Position numbers and translations under genes: made by a program. A stretch of 64,000 bases of DNA. Source: Flavicella sp963932955. Lineage in GTDB: Bacteria; Bacteroidota; Bacteroidia; Flavobacteriales; Flavobacteriaceae. This document shows, in pieces, positions 1-8,050 of the stretch. How positions within the stretch are numbered: position 1 is the stretch's first letter; every line of letters starts with the position of its first letter. Under the pieces are notes generated by a model. That model searched no databases. It was given only the letters and a program-made list of their open reading frames with translations, and was not told where the DNA came from. Where the stretch lies: assembly GCA_963932955.1 (NCBI GenBank), contig CAWVRK010000003.1, positions 59,398 through 123,397 on the forward strand, written 5' to 3'.

Positions 1-383
1 TTAGAGGTGTATAGGGCAATCTCTTCTCCACCCGCTGACAGTTTGAAATTGGTATGGTTTTCGGTGTCATTCCCATCTGCCCAAACCAACAAAAACCCAC
101 CCGCTTCAATTGTTAAATCGGAAGAAAATCGCCACTTATCAGGTACTTTAAAATCGTCACTTAAGAAATAGCCATTGAGGTTTTGAGCGCTTGTCCCTGC
201 ATTGTATAGTTCAATCCAATCGGAATATTTTTCAAAATCTGCATCTTCAATCTGAGTGGCATTTGAAGCAGAAAATTCATTGATCAAAATCTGCCCGTTG
301 ACAGATGAAACCAGCAAAAAAACAGCCAATGCAATTCGTTGCCTACAAGCTTTAAAAAAAATATTCGACACCTGTATTCTCAT
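1..383 (-). CDS. Secreted LTD-domain (CotH-like) protein, N-terminal part only
   Basis: The gene starts at the ATG at 383-381 and runs off the left edge, so only about 127 residues are visible. Residues 1-30 form a signal peptide: a basic start, a hydrophobic core (ALAVFLLVSS) and a likely cut after VNG. Immediately afterwards comes QILINEFSASN, then SDWIELYNAG and LNGYFLSDD, the hallmark pattern of the lamin-tail domain (LTD). In flavobacteria such an N-terminal LTD often precedes a CotH-kinase domain and a type IX secretion sorting domain in large cell-surface proteins. Those later domains lie outside the window, so the full architecture is inference. The gene is exported and probably surface-exposed; its substrate is unknown. 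Confidence 0.75.
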   Translation of the reverse strand, partial: MRIQVSNIFFKACRQRIALAVFLLVSSVNGQILINEFSASNATQIEDADFEKYSDWIELYNAGTSAQNLNGYFLSDDFKVPDKWRFSSDLTIEAGGFLLVWADGNDTENHTNFKLSAGGEEIALYTS

Positions 384-925
384 TAAATTAAAATCAATTT
401 AATTGTTTTCCTACTAGAAAAACACCCCCCTTAATTATAAAAAACCCCTTAAAATTCACACAAGGCTCGCATTCGGGATTGTCACCTATGCCAAAGCGCC
501 ACAGATATGTATTCAAAAATAGCACTAAAAATCGGAATTCATGAAAATATTTTAAGGATTAATAAAAGCTGTCAAACGAATCGATAAGAGACGTGTTAGG
601 CCTTGAAAAAACAACGCGAAACTCTCTAAAAGAACATGTACCTGTATCCCTTTTTTCCCAATTCACAGTAGAAACTACTTTAAAACAAACATTTGTAGTT
701 TTTTCAGGTTGAAGCAGCTGAAAAACTTACCTAAATCCACTTTCCAAGGTGTTGTTTTGTGATTTTAAAAACCTTTTCAGGACTTGCTCAAAGTCTTCGT
801 TTTGATTTATTGAGGTTTTTTTTGAAAAACAAGCATTCATATTATGTTTTTTCAAAAATAATAGTACCTTGTCATATTATTTAATTTTTTTAGTTTATTG
901 AACCAAAACCATCATCAAAACACAT
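384..925. other. Intergenic region, no gene seen
   Basis: This 542-base AT-rich stretch lies between the start of the LTD-domain gene (leftward) and a small rightward gene. I find no convincing open frame, tRNA, hairpin terminator or promoter with both Bacteroidota boxes. It presumably carries the two divergent promoters. Confidence 0.5.
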
Positions 926-1147
926 ATGGATTTATTAAAAAGTGCAGCAGAATTTGAAGAAAATGTTTCAAGTTTTAAATCAAGAGACGAACGAATAAAA
1001 GCTTCACATACTGCAAAAGAATTGGTTTTGGGTCTCAATGAAATTTATAAGGAATCCAAAGATCCGGAAATCATGGAAATCATGAAACGCATCACTGCAA
1101 TCAAACAGAAATTTGAAAAACGTCTGAAAGGGAGGTTGACTTCGTAA
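926..1147 (+). CDS. Small helical conserved-type hypothetical protein (73 aa)
   Basis: The ATG at 926 opens a 73-residue, charged, probably all-helical protein with many Lys and Glu residues and no signal peptide or membrane segment. The pattern KDPEIMEIMKRITAIKQKFEKRLKGR looks like an amphipathic helix, shown here in part: EIMEIMKRITAIKQKFEKR. It ends three bases before the stop of the convergent cysteine desulfurase gene, so the two transcripts meet tail to tail. I do not recognise a family. Codon use resembles its neighbours and the coordinates respect the gene boundary, which argues that it is real. Confidence 0.6.
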   Translation: MDLLKSAAEFEENVSSFKSRDERIKASHTAKELVLGLNEIYKESKDPEIMEIMKRITAIKQKFEKRLKGRLTS

Positions 1148-1149
1148 GT

Positions 1150-2301
1150 TTAATTTTTCACTTCTTTACAAATCAATTCTTTTAAAACATCCACAACATA
1201 GAGGAGTTCCTCTTTTGTCGTGTGCTTGCTAAACGAAAATCGCAGTGATGTTTGTTGTGCTTCATCGGCAGTAAGAAGCTCTCTTAAAACATGTGATCCG
1301 CCATTGCTTCCACTCTGACAAGCACTTCCACCAGATACCGCAATTCCTTTTAAATCGAGTTGAAACAAAACAAAAGGACTGTCTAATGGCAAACGCACGT
1401 TTAGTATGGTCGCTGTACTGGCTTGCAAATCTTCGGAAGAGCCATTGAAGGCAATAGATGGAGACAAGGCTTTCAATTCTTGAATAAAAAAGGACTTGCG
1501 TGCTTGCATTTCTTGAATATCGGTTGTGAGGTCTTTTAGGGAAATTTCCAAGGCTACCTGCATTCCGCGTATGAGATGAACCGCTTCGGTACCTGCGCGC
1601 GCTCCTTTTTCTTGGCCTCCCCCATACAGAAGTGGCTTGATGCCAATACCTTTTTTAAAATACGCAAATCCAATTCCCTTGGGGCCGTGAAATTTATGTG
1701 CACTTGCGGTTATAAAATCAACCGAATCTCGTTGCAGGTCCATGTCAAAATGACCGATTGCTTGTACGGCATCAGAATGAAAAAAGGCCTTGTATTCTTG
1801 GCAGATTGTCGCTGTTTTTTGGAGGTTCAACAAGGTCCCTATTTCGTTGTTTACCGCCAACAAACTAACGAGTGTTTTGCGGGACGTGTCTGACAACAAG
1901 CTGCGCAAATGCGTATAGTCCAACAGACCTTTGGAATCCACATTCACATAAGAGATTTGAATTCCATAGTCAGCTGCTAGTTCCCTAAGTGGATTTAGGA
2001 CTGCAGCGTGTTCTATTTTTGAGGTCACCACCTGGGTAACTCCTAGGTTGACAACAGCATTTCTCAAAATCAAATTGTTGGCTTCGGTTCCACCTGAGGT
2101 AAAAATAAGTTCGCTGGCGGACACATTCAAATGCTTGGCAATGTTTTTACGCGCATTTTCGACAATGGTTTTTGCAGTCCTTCCGTATTGGTGAGTGGAA
2201 GAGGGATTCCCACAAACAGTTTGCATCGTCTGTACCATTTCTGCAATCACTTCATCGGCAATGGCTGTCGTTGCTGCGTTGTCTAAATAAACTTTCCTCA
2301 A
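1150..2301 (-). CDS. Cysteine desulfurase (NifS/IscS-like, PLP enzyme)
   Basis: This is a 383-residue class V aminotransferase-fold enzyme that takes sulfur from L-cysteine, leaving alanine, and passes it as a persulfide to Fe-S cluster or tRNA thiolation partners in the cytoplasm. Visible signatures are VYLDNAATT at the N terminus, SKIEHAAVLNP with the His that stacks on PLP (near 98), HSDAVQ (Asp near 177), SAHKFHGPKG with Schiff-base Lys203, and the catalytic loop GGSACQSG with Cys328. The loop fits the IscS/NifS group rather than SufS. Length is normal. The start is TTG at 2301-2299: no ATG lies in frame upstream and the family begins at MxKVYLDNAAT. No iscU-like gene adjoins it. A 16-base palindrome and a TACTTTTG element sit 41-65 bases upstream. 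Confidence 0.9.
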   Translation of the reverse strand: MRKVYLDNAATTAIADEVIAEMVQTMQTVCGNPSSTHQYGRTAKTIVENARKNIAKHLNVSASELIFTSGGTEANNLILRNAVVNLGVTQVVTSKIEHAAVLNPLRELAADYGIQISYVNVDSKGLLDYTHLRSLLSDTSRKTLVSLLAVNNEIGTLLNLQKTATICQEYKAFFHSDAVQAIGHFDMDLQRDSVDFITASAHKFHGPKGIGFAYFKKGIGIKPLLYGGGQEKGARAGTEAVHLIRGMQVALEISLKDLTTDIQEMQARKSFFIQELKALSPSIAFNGSSEDLQASTATILNVRLPLDSPFVLFQLDLKGIAVSGGSACQSGSNGGSHVLRELLTADEAQQTSLRFSFSKHTTKEELLYVVDVLKELICKEVKN

Positions 2302-2341
2302 AATTGTTGTATTTGTAAAAGAATTGGATCCCTAATTCAAA

Positions 2342-2366
2342 CAAAAGTAAGTTAATTTAAATTAAC
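2342..2366 (-). promoter_or_regulatory. Promoter -7 element and 16-base palindrome upstream of cysteine desulfurase
   Basis: On the minus strand TACTTTTG (2349-2342) matches the Bacteroidota -7 element TAnnTTTG, about 40 bases before the TTG start of the desulfurase. Beside it, at 2351-2366, lies the perfect palindrome GTTAATTTAAATTAAC. That position covers the region just upstream of -7, where a repressor would block RNA polymerase. No regulator can be named. Confidence 0.45.
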
Positions 2367-2428
2367 GAAAAACACTTTTTGGGTTCTGTTTAAAACCCTT
2401 ACATTTGTTTTGTAAATTTGATAGTGCA

Positions 2429-3295
2429 ATGAAAAAAACAAGCCTGATTGCTTTCTTACTTTTGTTCCTCTCTTGTGATGATGGAGATTTTAACATTCCT
2501 TCCTTTGATTTTGAAAACATCAAAATAAACAATTGTGGAGACCTGGTTTTGCACAAAATTAGCAGCAGTAAGAAAGAAGCTTTGATTTTGAAATTGGACC
2601 TGAGCAATTCGGAAGAAAACACGTATTTCAAAACGCCTTTGACAGATCAAAGTTATGTCATTTCTGAAAATGGCAGTCACCAAATGACCTACCGAATTTT
2701 TAATAAGAAGGTCGAAACTACTTATTTTTGTCAAGACATCCCCCCTAGCAGTCCGACTGTATTGGAAGAATGGTTCGGAAACGGTACTTTGCAGGTAAAC
2801 AACACAATCGTTCTCGACGATGAAGACATGGTAGACACAACGCTAGAAGACCGAGACGGAGACAGTGATCCAAGCAATGACGATACCGATGGAGATGGGT
2901 ATCCCGATTATATTGATACCGATGATGACGGCGACAACATCCCTACAAAAAATGAAGACCTCAACTCAGACGGCGATCCAACAAACGACGATACTGACAA
3001 CGATGGAACGCCCAATTACCTAGATGCGGATGACGATAATGACGGCACACCGACGGCAAACGAATCCCATACAGGAGATGAAAATCTAAATACGATTTTG
3101 GATTATTTGGACGTAAACACCAATACAGTTCAAGAACCCAAAACAACAGCTACCAATTATTACCAACAAAAATACACGCTGCTTCTGGAATTTACGGTGT
3201 TGAATTTCACCAATTCGGAAAGTGACATCAATTATACAGACGGCTATACATTTGGAACAAAAACAGGCAGCTTTACGATTTCTGATCTCCCTTAG
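2429..3295 (+). CDS. Lipoprotein with thrombospondin type 3-like calcium repeats
   Basis: The preferred start is the ATG at 2429, giving a 288-residue protein that opens with a lipoprotein signal peptide (MKKTSLIAF...LFLSC, Cys16 lipidated). The cysteine is followed by DDGD, the acidic stretch that marks surface-exported lipoproteins in Bacteroidota. The middle (roughly residues 140-215) is a run of Asp-rich repeats such as DRDGDSDPSNDDTDGDGYPD and DTDNDGTPNYLDADDDNDG, which are calcium-binding thrombospondin type 3-like units. Flanking parts are unrecognised beta-rich sequence. An earlier ATG at 2405 would put extra residues before the signal and is less likely. A TAAATTTG element at 2413-2420 lies only nine bases before the start, suggesting a very short leader. 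Function unknown. Confidence 0.75.
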   Translation: MKKTSLIAFLLLFLSCDDGDFNIPSFDFENIKINNCGDLVLHKISSSKKEALILKLDLSNSEENTYFKTPLTDQSYVISENGSHQMTYRIFNKKVETTYFCQDIPPSSPTVLEEWFGNGTLQVNNTIVLDDEDMVDTTLEDRDGDSDPSNDDTDGDGYPDYIDTDDDGDNIPTKNEDLNSDGDPTNDDTDNDGTPNYLDADDDNDGTPTANESHTGDENLNTILDYLDVNTNTVQEPKTTATNYYQQKYTLLLEFTVLNFTNSESDINYTDGYTFGTKTGSFTISDLP

Positions 3296-3334
3296 CCTTT
3301 TCGTTAACAAAGCTTAAATGAAACAAGTCTTTTT

Positions 3335-3895
3335 TTACTTGTTTTTGTTTTGTAGTATGTAGACCTCTGTGGCTCCCATTCCATACTTTTCATAGGAAGC
3401 TTGTGCGATTTTGACAGGGTATTTGGCAAGCAAATAGCCCAACTCACTCCGCAAAACACCTTCTCCTACTCCGTGGATAAAAACAACCCTAGGAATACGT
3501 TTGCGTATGGCAAATTCCAATTTGTATTTGGCCGTATCCAATTGCAAGTTCAGCATGTCGAAGTTCGACATCCTTTGGTGGTTTTTGACAAGATGCTGTA
3601 TGTGGAGGTCTACCTCCATGGGCGGAACAAGGGCTTCTTTTTTTCTTTTCTTGGGAGCTTTTCTTTTGTTTGTCTCGGAAGAACTCTGTTTTTGGTGTAG
3701 CAGCGCATTGTTGATGTCTGAATATTTGGACATCTCAAATTGATCGTGTACTACTTTTACCAACTGTTTTTCGTCGAAGTACAGGTCAAAACCGTTTTCT
3801 TCGGTGATGAGCACACGCGTTCCCTCACTCTTTAGAACCACTCCCTTAGTGGTTGCATCGACTACAACAACTCGATCTCCTTTTGCAAACTTCAT
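3335..3895 (-). CDS. Smr-domain protein (MutS2 C-terminal-like)
   Basis: A 186-residue soluble protein. The first 60 residues (KFAKGDRVVVVDATTKGVV) form a small beta-barrel-like module often found before Smr domains in this phylum. Residues 65-90 are a Lys-rich linker (KRKAPKKRKKEA). The C-terminal 95 residues are an Smr domain: the start motif EVDLHIQHL matches the LDLHG-type motif, and FIHGVGEGVLRSEL is the HGxGxGxLR motif. The Smr domains of MutS2 and related proteins can nick branched or structured nucleic acid. Here there is no MutS ATPase part, so a free-standing nucleic-acid-binding or nicking role is likely but unproven. The first His replaces nothing essential, and length is typical for flavobacterial homologues. 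Confidence 0.8.
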   Translation of the reverse strand: MKFAKGDRVVVVDATTKGVVLKSEGTRVLITEENGFDLYFDEKQLVKVVHDQFEMSKYSDINNALLHQKQSSSETNKRKAPKKRKKEALVPPMEVDLHIQHLVKNHQRMSNFDMLNLQLDTAKYKLEFAIRKRIPRVVFIHGVGEGVLRSELGYLLAKYPVKIAQASYEKYGMGATEVYILQNKNK

Positions 3896-3915
3896 TTTTT
3901 AGTTCTTCAAAAAAA

Positions 3916-4707
3916 TTAAACTTTTCTCTTTTTGTCGTAGGGAATTTGCTTTAGCAAATATTCAATGGAATGGATGCGCGCCAAGGTTTTTCGATTGGCA
4001 TTGATGATTTTCCATGGAACGGATCCTTCTGTAGTGTTTTCAAACATTTTTGTTTTGTAGTCGGTATAGCGATCCCAAAACTCTTGAGCCTTTTCATCCA
4101 CGGCAGTCATCTTCCACTGTTTCAGAGGGTTGTTGCGAATGTCTTCAAATCTTTTTGCTTGCTCTCTTTTGGTGATGGACATGTAAATCTTTACCAGTTT
4201 GATCCCCGATTCCGTAATCATTCGTTCAAAATCATTGACTTGATTCCTGAAGATTTTGTATTCGGCTTCTGTACAAAAACCATTCACGGGTTCTACGACG
4301 GCTCTATTGTACCAACTCCGATCAAAAAAGACAATCTCACCCGCCTTTGGAAATTTTTGAATGTAACGTTGAAAATACCACTGTGACTGTTCTTCGTTTG
4401 TAGGTTTTGGCAGGGCTACAATTCGAAAATGCCTCGGATTGATTCGCTCAGTAATTCTCCGGATAGCGCCTCCTTTTCCTGCTGCGTCTCTCCCTTCAAA
4501 AATCACGATGACACGTTCTTGGTTTTCAATAACACCCGTTTGCATTTTGATCAATTCTACTTGCAAACGCTTCAGTCTTTTTTCATAATTGACAATTCGC
4601 AAAGCTCTGTCAACACTTGTTTTCTCTTTGGACAGCAGTGCTTTGATTCCCAGTTTGGAATTTAATTTTTTCAATGCCAAGTTGTTGTTATTGTCTTTGG
4701 TGTCCAT
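3916..4707 (-). CDS. ppk2: Polyphosphate kinase 2 family protein, class I (copy A)
   Basis: A 263-residue P-loop kinase of the PPK2 family, which transfers phosphate between polyphosphate and nucleoside diphosphates, mostly in the direction of NTP synthesis. Visible motifs are Walker A FEGRDAAGKGG (Lys78), ERINPRHFRIVALPKPTNEE in the lid region, QWYFQRYIQKFP, Walker B FFDRSWYNRA (Asp129) and VVEPVNGFC. These fit class I PPK2, which acts on diphosphates, rather than class II or III. A second PPK2 gene lies 66 bases upstream in the same direction, with Walker motifs at the same residue numbers. The pair looks like a tandem duplication. The product may regenerate GTP or ATP from polyphosphate in starvation. 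No ppk1 or exopolyphosphatase gene is in view. Confidence 0.9.
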   Translation of the reverse strand: MDTKDNNNNLALKKLNSKLGIKALLSKEKTSVDRALRIVNYEKRLKRLQVELIKMQTGVIENQERVIVIFEGRDAAGKGGAIRRITERINPRHFRIVALPKPTNEEQSQWYFQRYIQKFPKAGEIVFFDRSWYNRAVVEPVNGFCTEAEYKIFRNQVNDFERMITESGIKLVKIYMSITKREQAKRFEDIRNNPLKQWKMTAVDEKAQEFWDRYTDYKTKMFENTTEGSVPWKIINANRKTLARIHSIEYLLKQIPYDKKRKV

Positions 4708-4773
4708 AATCTTGGAAGTTCTTTTTGTTTGTTAAGCTTTTTAGAGGGCAATAGAAAGGGAGGTTGTACCGAA

Positions 4774-5631
4774 TCAATCTATTTGATGGGAAGACCGGAA
4801 ATAATGCATAATGACATTTGGGTCTGGTAACAGATTGGTTTTCGAGTTCTTCTTTCCTGTGTAATTAAATTTAGACAATACGTAGCGGATGCACTCCAAA
4901 CGCGCAACCTCTTTGTCATTGGTTTTCACAATTACCCATGGGCTGTAAGAAGTATGTGTTTTGCTATACATCAATTCTTTGAAATGTGTATAACGGCCCC
5001 ACAATTCTTGTCCTTTTTTGTCCACGGGACTGAATTTCCATCGTTTGAGCGGGTTTTTCATTCGTGACTTGAAACGTTTTAATTGCTCATCCTTAGAGAT
5101 AGACAACCAAAATTTGATGATGATCAAACCGTCCTCATACAGCATGTGTTCAAATTCGGGAACTTGTGCCATAAAGTCATTGTACTCCTTGTCTTTACAA
5201 AACCCCATTACCGGTTCTACCACTGCACGGTTGTACCAACTTCGGTCGTAAAACACAATTTCTCCAGGATTGGGCAATTCTTTGATGTAACGCATGAAGT
5301 ACCACTGGCCTTTTTCTATCTCTGTGGGCCTGTTCAAAGCCACCAAACGAGAGGATCTCGGATTTAGGTGTTCCATAAATCGACGGATAGCGCCTCCTTT
5401 TCCTGCTGCATCTCTCCCCTCAAAGACAACCGCGACACGTTTGTTGTTTTTCGCGATCCATTGTTGCAATTTTACCAATTCAACTTGGAGATTCCGCAGC
5501 TCATCTTCGTAGGCAATGGTGTCTGTTATTTTTGCATAGGCAGCTCCTTTTCCTTTGATGATTTCTTTTAAATCTGAACGGGATTGAGCTTCGTCAATTT
5601 CTTTAAATGTCAAATGGGGTGTTTCTTTCAT
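4774..5631 (-). CDS. ppk2: Polyphosphate kinase 2 family protein, class I (copy B)
   Basis: A 285-residue PPK2 kinase that starts at the ATG at 5631-5629; a TTG two codons earlier is less likely. It carries FEGRDAAGKGG (Walker A Lys78), EHLNPRSSRLVALNRPTE, QWYFMRYIKELPNPGEIVFY, Walker B YDRSWYNRA and VVEPVMGFC, all typical of class I PPK2. It is about 22 residues longer than copy A because of a C-terminal extension (SKTNLLPDPNVIMHYFRSSH). The two copies share the motif layout but differ in many positions, so the duplication is not recent. Divergent substrate preference (for example ADP against GDP) is a reasonable guess. Polyphosphate and nucleotide partners act in the cytoplasm. Confidence 0.9.
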   Translation of the reverse strand: MKETPHLTFKEIDEAQSRSDLKEIIKGKGAAYAKITDTIAYEDELRNLQVELVKLQQWIAKNNKRVAVVFEGRDAAGKGGAIRRFMEHLNPRSSRLVALNRPTEIEKGQWYFMRYIKELPNPGEIVFYDRSWYNRAVVEPVMGFCKDKEYNDFMAQVPEFEHMLYEDGLIIIKFWLSISKDEQLKRFKSRMKNPLKRWKFSPVDKKGQELWGRYTHFKELMYSKTHTSYSPWVIVKTNDKEVARLECIRYVLSKFNYTGKKNSKTNLLPDPNVIMHYFRSSHQID

Positions 5632-5772
5632 AATCAATTTTGAATGGCATTTGTTGCTTTATGAAAGCATCAATGACTTTTGTAAAAACAATTTTAGCAA
5701 TCTGATTCTTTCCTTTAACGTTGTTTAAATTTAATCGGAGACATGGATTTTGAAGGAGCAATTGAAAACCTA

Positions 5773-7974
5773 TTAATTTCCAACTTCATTGAAAAATTTG
5801 ATGCGCATCAACCGCAGGTCTTCTACTTCATAATCTCCGTCAAACTCTTCCATTGCTTCTTGAATATCGTCGGTTTCGGCCTCCATAAAATAGTCCATAA
5901 TTTCTTCTTGTTGGTCTTCGTCCAAAAGGGTGTCGATACAATATGAAATGTCCAATTTTGTTCCAGAAAAAACAATGGTTTCTATTTCTTTGATCAAGTC
6001 TGACATCTCCAAGCCTTTGGAGCTTGCAATGTCCTCCAAGGACAATTTTCGATCTGTATTTTGGATGATGTAGAGCTTGAGTCCTGATTTGACACCCGTT
6101 CCTTTGACGATCAAATCATCGGGTCGCAAAATATCGTTTTCTTTTACATAAGAAGCGATGACAGTGACAAAATCTTGTCCAAATTTTCGCGCTTTGCCAT
6201 CTCCAACCCCAAATACATTGGACAACTCCTCAATGGTCATCGGATAGCGCAATGCCATTGCCTCTAATGAAGAGTCTTGAAATATAGCAAAAGGTGGAAT
6301 GCTGCGTTTCTTCGCCACTTTTTTACGAATATCATTTAGAATGGAAAGTAATTTTTCATCACTCACACCACCCGTTGTTTTGGAATTCACAACCCCTTCG
6401 CCTACTTGCTCATCTTGGGCATAGACATGGTCAGCAGTCATCATAAAAGAGGTGGGATTGGCAATGTAATCAAGTCCTGCCTGGGTGAGTTTCAACACCC
6501 CATATTGTTCGATTTCCTTTTTCAAAAAATGTGCCACAAGCGTTTGTCGGATCAAAGCTGTCCAAAAGCCTGTGCTTTTTTCTTTTCCGATCCCAAAGTA
6601 AATACGCTCCGTAGTTTTGTGAGAAATCAACATGGCATTGACCTCCCCCTTTAAAGTGGCAACAATGTCTTTTGATTTGTATTTTTCTTTGGTGTCTCTG
6701 ACTACTTCAAGCAACATTTTCACTTCAGCGCTCGCCTCAGTTTTGGGCTTTGGGGTTCTTGAATTGTCATCCATACTGGCTCCCAAGCCATTGAGTTCGT
6801 CAAAATCTTCTCCAAAATAGTGCAATAAATATTTGCGTCTACTGATGGATGTCTCCGCATAGCCAACGACTTCTTGTAGCAATGCATGTCCAATCTCCTG
6901 CTCGGCAACTGGCTTGCTTGCCATGAATTTTTCTAATTTTTCAATGTCCTTATAAGCGTAATATGCCAAGCAATACCCTTCTCCATCATCACGTCCCGCT
7001 CTTCCGGTCTCTTGGTAATAACTTTCCAAACTTTTGGGAATGTCGTGGTGAATGACAAAACGAACGTCTGGCTTGTCGATTCCCATCCCAAAAGCTATGG
7101 TTGCAACAATCACATCCGTGTCTTGCATCAAAAACATGTCTTGGTGCTTGCTCCGCGTCTTTGCGTCCAGACCTGCGTGGTAAGGCATCGCTTTGATGCC
7201 ATTGACCTGAAGAATCTGTGCCACCTCTTCCACTTTTTTGCGACTCAAACAATAGATGACTCCTGACTTGCCTTCGTAGCCTTTTACAAATCGAATGATA
7301 TCACTATAAATGTCCTTTGTCTTTGGACGGACGTCGTAAAACAAATTGGGTCTGTTAAAAGAAGCTTTGAATGTTTTGGCATCGGAAATGCCGAGTGTTT
7401 TTAAAATATCTTCCTGTACTTTATGTGTAGCCGTGGCCGTAAGACCAATCACAGGTACGTCGCCTATGTTTTTGATAATGTGTTTGAGATTTCTGTATTC
7501 AGGTCTGAAATCGTGGCCCCATTCAGAGATGCAATGAGCTTCATCTATGGCAACAAATGAAATGGTCTGTTGTTTTAAAAAGTCAACATACTCCTCTTTG
7601 ATTAGGGACTCAGGAGCGACATATAGCAATTTGTTGACCCCCGATTCGATGTCCGACTTGACCAAAGCAATTTCAGATTTGTTTAAGGAAGAGTTCAATA
7701 CATGTGCAATTCCATCTACCTCAGAAACGCCTCGAATGGCATCGACTTGATTTTTCATCAGAGCGATCAATGGCGACACAACGATGGCAGTCCCTTCACT
7801 CATCAAAGCCGGCAACTGGTAGCACAAAGACTTTCCCCCTCCTGTAGGCATGATGGCAAATGTATTTTCTCCACTTACAATACTCCTGATTACTTGTTCT
7901 TGAAGTCCTTTGAATTTGGTAAACCCAAAAAAAAATTTCAACGGACCATACAAGTCAATTTCCTCTCTATTCAT
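5773..7974 (-). CDS. recQ: ATP-dependent DNA helicase RecQ
   Basis: A 733-residue 3'-5' superfamily 2 helicase used in recombinational repair and stalled fork processing. Motif order is clear: motif 0 near residue 20 (GFTKFKGLQEQVI), Walker A MPTGGGKSLCYQLP (Lys48), DEAH at 144-147, TATAT after GLTA, the QETGRAGRDD arginine-finger region, then a zinc/winged-helix RQC region. Residues 560-640 form an HRDC domain (ILNDIRKKVAKKRSIPPFAI), followed by an acidic C-terminal tail (DDIQEAMEEFDGDYEVEDL). Length is above that of E. coli RecQ but usual for flavobacteria. In the RQC region a canonical four-cysteine zinc site is not obvious. The gene diverges from kdsD with a 76-base gap. Confidence 0.93.
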   Translation of the reverse strand: MNREEIDLYGPLKFFFGFTKFKGLQEQVIRSIVSGENTFAIMPTGGGKSLCYQLPALMSEGTAIVVSPLIALMKNQVDAIRGVSEVDGIAHVLNSSLNKSEIALVKSDIESGVNKLLYVAPESLIKEEYVDFLKQQTISFVAIDEAHCISEWGHDFRPEYRNLKHIIKNIGDVPVIGLTATATHKVQEDILKTLGISDAKTFKASFNRPNLFYDVRPKTKDIYSDIIRFVKGYEGKSGVIYCLSRKKVEEVAQILQVNGIKAMPYHAGLDAKTRSKHQDMFLMQDTDVIVATIAFGMGIDKPDVRFVIHHDIPKSLESYYQETGRAGRDDGEGYCLAYYAYKDIEKLEKFMASKPVAEQEIGHALLQEVVGYAETSISRRKYLLHYFGEDFDELNGLGASMDDNSRTPKPKTEASAEVKMLLEVVRDTKEKYKSKDIVATLKGEVNAMLISHKTTERIYFGIGKEKSTGFWTALIRQTLVAHFLKKEIEQYGVLKLTQAGLDYIANPTSFMMTADHVYAQDEQVGEGVVNSKTTGGVSDEKLLSILNDIRKKVAKKRSIPPFAIFQDSSLEAMALRYPMTIEELSNVFGVGDGKARKFGQDFVTVIASYVKENDILRPDDLIVKGTGVKSGLKLYIIQNTDRKLSLEDIASSKGLEMSDLIKEIETIVFSGTKLDISYCIDTLLDEDQQEEIMDYFMEAETDDIQEAMEEFDGDYEVEDLRLMRIKFFNEVGN

Positions 7975-7998
7975 TACCGCTCTTAATCAATTTTTAAA

Positions 7999-8006
7999 TA
8001 CATTTG
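7999..8006 (+). promoter_or_regulatory. Promoter -7 element before kdsD
   Basis: TACATTTG matches TAnnTTTG and lies 45 bases before the proposed TTG start of kdsD, within the short gap shared with recQ. No TTG box is found 17-23 bases upstream, so only half of the promoter is supported. Confidence 0.4.
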
Positions 8007-8050
8007 CAAATAAAGATACTCCTTTTTTTTATTCCGTAAAATTAAAATTT

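Noticed and set aside
1576..1893. Rightward open frame of 105 codons
   Set aside because: It lies fully antisense inside the cysteine desulfurase gene and shows no family motif.
2961..3146. Leftward frame inside the Asp-rich repeat gene
   Set aside because: It is the complement of the calcium-repeat coding region; repeat-rich codons leave the other strand open.
7910..8050. Longer N terminus for the KdsD protein
   Set aside because: It begins with TTG inside recQ on the opposite strand and extends past the family N terminus; the start at 8051 gives the normal length.
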